A DNA stretch of 64,000 nucleotides from Euglena gracilis (lineage: Eukaryota > Euglenida > Euglenophyceae > Euglenales): the NCBI GenBank assembly GCA_039621445.1, contig CP154957.1, positions 40,760,011 to 40,824,010 of the forward strand, written 5' to 3'. This document shows, piece after piece, positions 19,776-27,990 of the stretch. The notes beneath the pieces were generated by a model. The model was given only the letters and a program-made list of their open reading frames with translations. It did no database searches and was not told where the DNA came from. Numbering within the stretch: the stretch's first letter is position 1; every line of letters starts with the position of its first letter. The position numbers were made by a program, and so were the translations under genes.

Positions 19776-20503
19776 TGTTTCTAAAACGCCTTCACACCCT
19801 TCACGGCCCTGATGCGCCTGACTAACCTCGCTGAGGCCCGCATGCCTGCCCCTCCCACTGTTAAGCAGTTTGTGGAATCCCTCCAGCAGGTGAAATCTCC
19901 ATGTGAGGAAATTGATGCCTTACTTGGTGAACTTCCCCCCCAGATCTGGTCTCGGCAAAAGATTACCGTCGCGACCGCATGGCTGCCCTGAATTGTTTTA
20001 CAGAATACATGGGGGTTTGCGCAGCCCATGGGGTACAACACGCGACGTTGGACGACTGTTTTTTTGGGGTGGGCCCGCTGGTGCATTGATGCTCGGGTGT
20101 TGTATGCAACACCCGAGCAACAACTCGCCTGCGTTGCTGCCCGTACGGAGAGAGCTGGAACAGATTTTCGGGTTCGTTCGACGAACATGTCGACAAAGCG
20201 GGGAGCAGTGCGGCAACTGCCGCCCGCAACGTGGCGGCGTGGAGTCGGCAGCTAAACTGGGAGGCTCCTCCCGCCCCAGAACATTCCACCGTAAACCAAC
20301 TTTTGGCAACTGTTCCGGCTCTGTTTCCGTCTCCCAACGGTGACATCTTATGTCCCCGTTGTGGTGTGAAAGTTGGCTTCCCCACCACCTCCGACGTAGC
20401 TCGGTCTGTTTCCTGTGTGAGTTGTGCGGACACCTACCATTTTGTGTGTGCTGACCTGCGCCGAGCTCCCAAACGTCCCTGGAAATGCCCGGGATGTTTG
20501 TGA
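19776..20503 (+). pseudogene. Frameshifted PHD-finger protein of unit J
   Basis: Coding quality shifts frame at least three times. Blocks in order are TVKQFVESLQQVKSPCEEID (frame break at the C-run near 19927), AKDYRRDRMAALNCFTEYMG (break in the T/G run near 20060-20075), LLPVRRELEQIFG (break near 20166), then a clean C-terminal segment to the stop at 20501. That last part has CPRC, CVSC, a His four residues on, and WKCPGC, which fits the C4HC3 spacing of a PHD zinc finger, a fold that usually reads histone tails. PHD modules also occur in some transposon proteins. Two breaks lie in homopolymers, so sequencing error is possible. Confidence 0.65.
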
Positions 20504-20688
20504 TGCCTTTCGTGATGTGCTATTGTTCCTGGCCAACAGGCCACGAGGTGTTTGCAGCATGCGTCTGCGTACCCTCCCCCCCCACAATACGCCAACTTCC
20601 CGCCGCTGCGTTGCTTCTTGCATCCGTTGAGCAGTATGTCCATCGTTCCATGCACTCTAGTTATGCTGTAACCCCACAAAATATTTTG

Positions 20689-21134
20689 GAGGTTAGGCAG
20701 GGGTGGGGGGGGGGGCTGTGGACCCCCCCGGTGAAGTTCACCGGTGAACATTCACCGGGGGGGAGGGGGGGGGGTACTTTCGGCGGTGAAGTTCACCGGT
20801 GAAGTTCACCGGTGAACTTCACCGTTTTGATGATTGGGGGTGGAATTTTCATGGGTAAAATTTTGCTCCATTCCTCTCAAAATGGTCATTTTGAGGTTGA
20901 TGCTTCATGGAATTTTATCGAAATTTCCGAAAACTTGCCCAAAATGCCATTTTTGGCCATTTTTGGCCAAAAAAGTACTCTCTTGGTGAACTTCACCGGT
21001 GAAGTTCACCGATGGGTTAGGCAGAGGGGGGGGGGAGGGGGTCCGGGACCCCCCCGGTGAACTTTCAAACGGTGAACTTCACCATAGGGGGGGGGAGGGG
21101 GGTCAAAATGACCAAAGTCTACTGCCTGATCTCC
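20689..21134. mobile_element. Non-autonomous TIR element (family I), second copy
   Basis: Inverted relative of 10651-10996. Termini are GGAGGTTAGGCAG (20688-20700) and CTGCCTGATCTCC (21122-21134), flanked by TTT on both sides. Repeated GGTGAACTTCACC palindromes sit near both ends, with G-tracts between. The central part contains TTTTGGCCAAAAA. No ORF is convincing. Confidence 0.82.
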
Positions 21135-21510
21135 TTTTCATTTATAACACGGAACAATGCAGATGTATCGTGTTTGTAACACGTGTACAGTGTGTGGAAA
21201 GCGTGTTTACTCTTTTTGGTAACACGTGTACACTGCAGGAAAGCGTGTTTACTCTTTTCGTAACACGTGTACATTGTACGGAAAGCGTGTTTACTCCTTT
21301 TGGTAACACGTGTACACCGCAGGAAAGCGTGTTTACTTTTTTGGTAACACGTGTACATTGTACGGAAAGCGTGTTAACACTTTTTCGTAACACGTGTACA
21401 TTGTACGGAAAGCGTGTTACAAACACGTTTTCCACCGCTGTTTACACGTGGACTGAACACGGTTTTCACGGCCGGTGTACATCGTGGACTTAACACGGTT
21501 TCAACAACTG

Positions 21511-22392
21511 TGTCCAAAACGCCGGTTCGGGCGTGAAGCCGTGTTCCAGAACGCCGGTTCTTAGGGTCCCACCGGGGGGGTGGGGGTGTAGTGCGGAATA
21601 TTGTGGGTCGGGGCCCCGAGCGGATTTCCGGTGGTGGTCGCTGTGGAGGTCGGGCCGACCATGGTCGGCCCGACCATGACCCCCTGTGGAGGTCGGCCCG
21701 ACCACCATTTTTTTGCACTACCCCCCCCCCTTTCTGGAGATTTAAGCCCCCCCCCCTGAAAAAAACTTTTGTCCAAATCACCCCAACACCAGTCAAAACC
21801 CACCCAAATGGCTCCAGAACCCCCCAATCGGGGGTGAATATGCAAAAACTTGGGGGATATGCCCATTTTGGGCCACTTTTGGCAAAAGAACACCTCTCCC
21901 CATCGGATTTTCAATATAATGGCAAAATTTTGCACAAAAAGGACTTAGCACTCAAGTATGCTGATGGCGTTTTCCTGTGTCCAAAAAGAAATTATGAGGT
22001 TATTTGAAGGAGTAGGGTTAGGGTTACCACCCCCCCCCCCTTTATTGTCCCACCGACCTGCCCCCAGGAGGCCCGACCGGACAATAAAGGGGGGGGGACA
22101 ATAAAGGGGTACCAAAGGAATTTCATTGGCCGGGCCAAAAAAAAAACCCCCGTCGGCCGGGGCCCAGGGACAATAAAGGGGGGGGGACAATAAAGGGGGG
22201 GGGGGTACGATTCTTATCCAAACAGCAGAACATTTCCCGCTCAACGTTGTTAGATTGGTCTCTACAAGGTACCCAGCGAACCCAAAGAGCCGCCCAACTA
22301 GGGTTAAAAACATGGGGGGACCCGAGCGAGGCGCCGAAGGCGCCGAGCGAGGGTCCCCCCATGTGTATTACAGTGAGTGGACAGGGTTATTG
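21511..22392. repeat. Block S, copy 3 (duplicate of 3801-4390)
   Basis: Near-identical to 3801-4390, including the GGTCGGCCCGACC palindromes, the AATCGGGGGTGAATATGC segment, the GNA/GA hairpin (22310-22364) and the first 22-bp unit, where homology stops at about 22393. It differs by a 181-bp insertion at 22028-22208. Confidence 0.9.
22028..22208. mobile_element. C/G-tract-ended insertion (family G), filled site
   Basis: Absent from the paralogue at 4196-4202 (GGGTTACGATT). Here TAC is present on both sides (22025-22027 and 22206-22208), suggesting a 3-bp target duplication. The ends are CCCCCCCCCTTTATTGTCC and GGACAATAAAGGGGGGG, and extra copies of the right end lie inside, as if elements nested. 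The middle (GACCTG, GCCAAAAAAAAAACC) is related to 27405-27535. Confidence 0.82.
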
Positions 22393-22915
22393 ACTGATTA
22401 CCGCTCGGGGGGTCCGGGACCCCCCCCTCCCCCCCCCCTGCGCGGCCCCTGCGCGGCCGCACGGCCCCCCCAGACCCCCCCCCCGCCCCCCACTGTGCCT
22501 AGCATGGCCAAGGAAAATTTTTTGTGAAAAAATCGCGACTTTTTTGAGGCCCAAAAATGACCAAAAATGACCATTTTCGGACATAAAATGGCAAATTTGG
22601 GGACCGCGCGCTGTGCGCGCGGCCAAAAAAGCACTTTTTTGGTCAAAAATGGCCCAAAAATGGCAAAAAATGACCACTTTTTGGACCCGAAAATCACTGA
22701 TTTTAGGATGCGCGCCGCCCGCGCGGCCGCCCTCGGACCCCTCCCCCCCCCTCCCCCCCGGTCGGCCCACGACCCTAAGTCGACCCTGAGCCGGCGACCC
22801 TAGGGTCGTCCCACTAGGGGGGTCTCCCGGACGACACCTTGAGCGACCTTTGGCGACCGTGGGCCGACCCTAGTCGGCCCACTATCCCCCCCCCAGGCCA
22901 GATCTACCCCCCCTT
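22393..22915. other. G/C tracts, GCGCGC hairpin, degenerate GACCCTAGGGTCG
   Basis: 22410-22500 is C-rich. 22600-22625 is a CCGCGCGC-TGT-GCGCGCGG hairpin. 22745-22915 is a weak copy of the unit M arm. No gene. Confidence 0.6.
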
Positions 22916-22916
22916 T

Positions 22917-23038
22917 GGTGTCCACAGGTGAACCACAAAAAAAAATATTGGTGTCCACAGGTGAACCACAAAAATTTTTTTGATGTCCATACGTGAACCA
23001 CAAATAAAATCTTGGTGTCCACAGTGAACCACAAAATG
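22917..23038. repeat. 32-33 bp minisatellite (TGGTGTCCACAGGTGAACCA)
   Basis: Four units with A/T spacers of variable length. 23039-23150 is unremarkable unique sequence. Confidence 0.85.
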
Positions 23039-23154
23039 ACAACCTTGTACCACACTAACTGAATGTCTGGTGCCATGCTGTGGCAGAAGTTTGGGGCGGT
23101 CGGCATCTGGAGTTCGGCCGTTCTGGGGGGGTCAAAACTTTTGCGGGGGGGGGG

Positions 23155-23804
23155 GGGTTGGACCAATTATTGGTGGTCGCCAGCGGCTAGTCGTAGCGAC
23201 CACCAATGGTCGCTTGGGACCATTTTCGCGCTGGCGACCATGGTCGCTGGCGACTAGTCGCTAGCGATCACCAGATCCATCACCAATTTTTTTCTCTCGC
23301 TCACGGGCCCTCCCCCCCCCCCCCCCGGGTCCCGGAGGACCCAGAGGCCAGGTTGTCCACTTCGGGACCCCGGGACCCCCCCCTCCCCCCCCCTCCTTGT
23401 TCAGTTCACTTCGGAAGTGAACAGGGGGGTTCCGAGACCCCCCCCCCATGTACCTGAATGTACCTGTTCACTTCGGGAAAAAACCGAAAAACGGAACGAC
23501 GGGCGAACACCGAAAAGGGGGTTTTTTCAAAAAAATTTCGGCGCCTTCAGCGCCGGACCCCCCTCCCCACCCCCCTCTGCAGGAAGTGAACATGTCCAGT
23601 TCAGCTCGGAAGTGAACGGTCCCGGACCCCCCCTCCCCCCCTGTACCTGGGCTCCCCCACTCTCTTTTCCCCAAAAATGGCCAAAAATCACAAAAAAAGC
23701 TAAAAATAGCACCTTTCACAAAAATTTCGGTGCCTTCAGCGCCGAAAAGTGTTTCCCCCCTGGGGGGGGGGGCAGCCGGGCCCCCCATCCGCTTTACTAC
23801 AAAA
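23155..23804. repeat. GGTCGCnnGCGACC palindromes and GTTCACTTC/C-tract repeats
   Basis: 23160-23275 holds inverted GGTGGTCGCCAGCGG / GGTCGCTGGCGACTAGTCGC words. 23395-23760 alternates C-tracts with AAGTGAACA / TTCACTTCGG and a degenerate GGCGCCTTCAGCGCC. No coding evidence. Confidence 0.65.
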
Positions 23805-23887
23805 AAGAGGTGTCGGACGCCGGTTCTGTCCAAAGCCCGGCGTTTGGAACGCCGGGCTTTGGACAGAACCGGCGTCCGACACCTCTT
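23805..23887. repeat. Perfect hairpin, 40-nt arms, CGCCGGTTCTGTCC family
   Basis: Arms 23805-23844 and 23848-23887; loop TGG. Same family as 2673-2755, with arm changes matched on both sides (GTGTCGG/CCGACAC here, GTGGCGG/CCGCCAC there). Confidence 0.95.
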
Positions 23888-25049
23888 GTTTAAGCCGGCG
23901 TTTTAGAGACGCCAGGCTCAGGACAGAACCGGCGTCCCCAACCTTCGGCCAAAGAACACTCCCAGGACCAATCTCCGACCACTGATCTGCAATGTCACAC
24001 CACTTTGCACTTCACCAAATTCCGGCGATCGCGAGGGTATTTCTGGCTGTGTGAATCGTCCAGGTATAAAATCACCCCTCGATCGAAAGCTCTTTTCATC
24101 AGACGACTGGCGATCACCACCAAATTCAGCCACGTCGCCTGGAGCTCTTATTTTCTGTCACTGGGAAATCCTAATTTCACAACTCTGGTGACCCCCCAAG
24201 GCCCTCAGGTCGTTGATTCGAAGAGGAAAAACGTTTCTGTAAGGTTTATTGAGCATCTTAAACCAAAAATCACTGAAATTGCGACAAATTTCGACTCAGA
24301 TTCTGGCCGATCCGATGATCGCGAGCGTATCTCGGGCTGCGTGCAACGTTAGGGTACCAAGTTACCCCTCGATCGAAAGCTCTTTTCAACAGACGACCAG
24401 CGGTGCTCATCAGATCTTTCCACGCTGCACGGTACTCCATTTCCAAATCTGGGCCAATTTTCACCAAATTTGGATAGCCACCCTAGTGGTCCTCAGATGG
24501 CAAAATTCATTGTTATTGGTGGTTGAAACACTGCTGAAATCATCTGCTGAAAGTTTTTGAGAAGAGCTTTCGATCGATGGGTAACATGGCTGGTGAAACA
24601 TCGGAATTTCGACTTTGCAAACAGGGTCGGAAAATGCGATCGCCGATTTTCAGAGTGCTCTGCAGTATAGCTGAGTTCTGTGGGTACCAAATGAAAGGCC
24701 TTGGCGAGAGCTTTCGATTGATATGCTGTATGGCACCTCAGGTGTGGGATTTCACAAATTAAAATGTCAAATTTTGGAATGCACGATCGCTGAAAATAAA
24801 CGCTGTGTGGATTATTGCTGAATCCTGTGGCCATCTGCCAAAAGCACTTGAGAAGAGCTTTCGATCGATGGGTAACATGGCACCAGATCTGTGAAAACTT
24901 CAATTGGCCGATCGACATGGCCATGCGCCCAAAGGAGCCCAAAAATGCTCCAAAATGTTAGGAAAATGGGTATTTAGGGCGAAATTGGCCTGGGTTCCTT
25001 GAACGCCGGTTCGGGCGTGAAGCCAGAGCCCCTAATCCACGGTTTCAAC
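23888..25049. repeat. Blocks B1 plus B2, longest copy
   Basis: Parent-like copy of 2756-3160 and 10430-10650 (direct), and of 6540-7266 and 3283-3800 (inverted). Five TCGATCGAAAGCTCTT boxes, near 24078, 24368, 24567, 24705 and 24857. The orientation flips near 24545, where B1 (plus) meets B2 (minus). ORFs are not conserved among copies. Confidence 0.88.
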
Positions 25050-25173
25050 AACTGTGTCCAGAACGCCGGTTCGGACCACGGAACTGTGTTCCAGAACGCC
25101 GGTTCGGGCTGCCGCCCGAACCGGCGTTCTGGAACACAGTTCCGTGGTCCGAACCGGCGTTCTGGACACAGTT
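25050..25173. repeat. Perfect hairpin, 60-nt arms, CGCCGGTTCGGGC family
   Basis: Arms 25050-25109 and 25114-25173 pair exactly; loop TGCC. Inner words differ from 3161-3282 (ACCACGGAA instead of GTGAAGCC), again matched on both arms. Confidence 0.95.
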
Positions 25174-25419
25174 TTCGTATCAAAGACTAAAAAAACCCCT
25201 GCTCCTCAGTTGAGTTATTTCATTCTCACCCCCTTCCCTCTCCCTCCCCCTCCCCTTTTCATGCAATGAACAATCCCCTGCCATGCAGTTTTGTTGTTGA
25301 AATCCAGAAATCGCAAAAAACCTATTCTGTGACACACAGCCAGACAATGCCGATGACAGTGACCTGGAGGACAGGCTGGTTCGATTAATCGTTTCGATTA
25401 GACCCCCCCCCCGAGCTGT

Positions 25420-25919
25420 TCTCCTCCCTGGTCGGCCTGACCACCAATAATTACTCCACCACCCTCTTAAAAGTTTTCAGCCCCCCCCTCTTTTCCAAAG
25501 ATCTTCAAAATTTTATCCATCGTCCTCCCTCTATCGTGGCAAACAATGTTTACGTCATGATGAACTGCATCGGAGATGAAGGCCGCCCCCAGGCAGTTGG
25601 TTGCATTTTCGCACATCGTCTTTTAATGTGCTTTTTCTTTCATCCGGATGCAAAATACGTCATAGTGGCCTGCACAGCAATGCAAATACCGTTTGTGATT
25701 GACACCGTCGGAAAATTAAAAGAGCAAGTGTTTTTGGATCACCCCAAGGTCTGTTTTCGAACTGTTTGTCAAAGGATTGCCCCAGGTTTCGCTTAATGAA
25801 CCTTTGGTGAGAACTGCACATCAAGCAGTCACAAAAGGCAGGTACACAGCCGCGCACCTGCATAAATTGTCCAACGTCTGGAAGCACATGCTCGGGGTGC
25901 TGTTTGGGTTCAACCCTGG
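25420..25919 (+). CDS. Unrecognised protein, probably spliced or frameshifted
   Basis: An open frame from about 25420 (ELFSSLVGLTTNNYSTTLL) runs through VANNVYVMMNCIGDEG and FFHPDAKYVIVACTAMQIPF to HPK near 25747, then stops at 25794. A second frame continues equally well with VSLNEPLVRTAHQAVTKGRY and LSNVWKHMLGVLFGFNPGMS to TAA at 25930. GTCTGT...CCCCAG between them would be a 37-nt phase-0 intron; a frameshift is the alternative. The 5' end is unknown and begins at a C-tract. I recognise no family. Codon and amino-acid usage look genuinely coding. Confidence 0.55.
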
Positions 25920-25931
25920 CATGTCCCCCTA

Positions 25932-26697
25932 ACCACTTCCTGTCACCCTACTTGAATTGGAAAAGCATGGCAAGGTCCTGTTGGATCCTTGATGGTTGCA
26001 AAAATGAAGGAACCCTTTTTCATTTTTCGAAACATTTCCGAAATATTTCTGAAATATTTCCAAACTATTTCGGAAATGAAATTTCTCAATGTTTCAAAAG
26101 ATACCAAATGCTGCCACCGTCTCCAACACCACCGTCATCAGTCCTGGGCGGCTGCACCTCCCTGTCCGTCAGCATTGGCTGAGGACCAGGCAGATGAAGC
26201 TGAAACTGAGGTATTTGTTCACTACTTGACCGCCACCTCCAAAATGACATTGCCTTGAGCCCGGGGAGCAGGATTTGTGGCGCTATTCAAAGGTGCACGG
26301 TCAGGGTTAGGTTTGCCTAGCCTAAAATTTGGCCCTTTAAGAGTCAGAGTCACTTTTTTTTTTGGTTCGGACTTGCAAAGGCCTTTTTTCCAGTGGTTTA
26401 TGGTTATTTGAAGGGATGGGGTTTTGGGTTTTGTGACATGGCCTGGCCGAACCTGGCACATGTGGGGAAATCCAAAGGTTGGGGGGAAGACATGAGAAAA
26501 CTGCCCATGCTGAACGGGACATGGGAAGGGGTTTGCTGAAATTCGGATGGAGAAGAAAACCTCCACCCCCAAAATGACCCCTCAGTTGCTCGTTTGCGGC
26601 CGGTAGTTCTCGGCCGGGCAAATCGAACCCTACCCAATTCCTTCAAAGAACCCCATAAAACCGCGTTTCCGCACTCAAGGCAACCGACTTGTTAAAA
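25932..26697. other. Intergenic or intronic, one weak exon candidate
   Basis: 26030-26090 holds GAAATATTTC-type short palindromes. 26100-26258 could be an exon (ALAEDQADEAETEVFVHYLT, stop TGA), perhaps belonging to the gene upstream, but its splice sites are unresolved. 26280-26697 contains nothing I recognise. Confidence 0.35.
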
Positions 26698-27140
26698 AAA
26701 ATTTGTCTGTTATCGCACGACATACCCCCCCCTTTTGGTTATCGCACGACGCCTGCATTTCCTCTTCCGGTGACTACATTGGGTTATTGGGAGGAATGGG
26801 GTTGAGGTTAGGGCCTGTCGTTGTGAAGTTTTCGCCTTTTTTCGAGTTCGGCCAAATTTAGGCAAATTTCCTTGTTTCTCCATGTGTTCAGGATGGCAAA
26901 TCCCCCTTCTGGGCTGAACGGTCGGCGGCCTTTATCTTTCTTTCTCCCTGCTGGTCTGCCGCCTTTGGGTTTCCCTTGTGTATGCCAAGGGGTACGGCAG
27001 GGCCTCTCCCTTCAAAATAACCACAAAAACCACCCAAAACGGCTGAAACAGACTCCAAGGGAAAGCATTCTGGCCGTTCAAAGGGCGTCGTGCGATAACC
27101 AAAAGGGGGGGGGTGCGTCGTGCGATAACAGACAAGTACC
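26698..27140. mobile_element. Non-autonomous TIR element D1
   Basis: Ends TTGTCTGTTATCGCACGAC and GTCGTGCGATAACAGACAAG are inverted. Each end carries the word TTATCGCACGACG twice around a C8/G8 tract. It is 443 bp with no ORF of note. The interior (AAGGGAAACCCAAAGGCGGC, CCTCTTCCGGTGACT) matches D2 in opposite orientation. The left end is eroded, and no clear target duplication is seen at this copy. Confidence 0.82.
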
Positions 27141-27990
27141 AAAAAAATGGCGGTCGAATAACAAGTACCGAAACTGAAGCCGGAGGTCAGAATCACTTGC
27201 GACGCCCCCCCCCCCCCGGAGATGGGTTGATGTGCAGCAAATCAGGTCCCCTGAAATGGACCTGATCCCCCCCCCCCGAGCTGTTCCCCCCCAAGCCATT
27301 CCCACGGGTGGGATAGGAATAGCTCACGGGTTCGACATACCCCCCCCCCGCGATCGGACCCCCTTGGCACGGCAAAATGGGTATCGACCCTTGGCATGGC
27401 AAAAGAACCCCCCCATTGTCCTGCCGACCTGTTCCTGGGAGGCCCCCATTGGACAATAGGGGGGGGGACAAAAAGAGCGAACCAAGGGAATATCATTGAC
27501 TCGGCCAAAAAAAAACCACCCGTCGGCCAGAGGACAGAGCGATGCTGACCAGGAAGGGAACGCCACCCAAATTTTCGGTTGCCCAAATCGGTTGCCCCGC
27601 AGGCTTCATAAAGCAGAAAACCCCCTCTTTGGGGTGGCTGGGGCTCAGGGTGTAGGGTTTGGCCTTGCCCAGCGCACCCTGGCCAGGGTTTGACTGGGCC
27701 GGCCGTACATTGGCCACGGAATGGGTCCAAAGGTGGCAGGTGAGCAGGGGGGGGAGACTTCAGAAAAGATAAAGCCCACCAACGGGTTACTCCCAAATAC
27801 GTTGGGGAATCGACTGGCGATTTGGGACACATCCAAATTTGAAAGATAAGGGAATATAAATCAAAATAGATCATCGTGGCCCAAATGTGACACATTTTTC
27901 TGTGACCCTCCAAAAGATGATCCCCACCAGGTCGCAGCAGAAACCGGAATTCGCGCAAGGGTGAAAAAATTCCGCGGAAAGTTGTGCCAA
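27141..27990. other. Upstream region of the LSM12-like gene; family G fragment
   Basis: 27185-27300 holds C-tracts. 27405-27540 resembles the insertion at 22028 (CATTGTCC, GACCTGTTCCTGGGAGG, GGACAATAGGGGGGG, GGCCAAAAAAAAACC). 27540-27990 is unique and presumably contains the promoter of the gene starting at 27991; I recognise no TATA box or other promoter element. Confidence 0.5.

Larger units (their letters stand above)
19362..21510 (+). mobile_element. Array unit J: inverted ends, split minisatellite, PHD ORF
   Basis: Outer arms of about 70 bp (19362-19430 and 21440-21510; TTGAAACCGTGTTAA, GTGTACACCGG) are inverted. Inside, 41 to 43 bp minisatellites (GTAACACGTGTACATTGTAC, then GGAAAGCGTGTTTACT) lie at 19530-19760 and 21170-21425 in the same orientation, flanking a coding segment at 19776-20503. 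A family I transposon has landed at 20689-21134. The layout matches unit L. Confidence 0.6.

Noticed and set aside
19362-21510. Classical foldback transposon
   Set aside because: The minisatellite blocks are in direct, not inverted, orientation; only the short outer arms are inverted.
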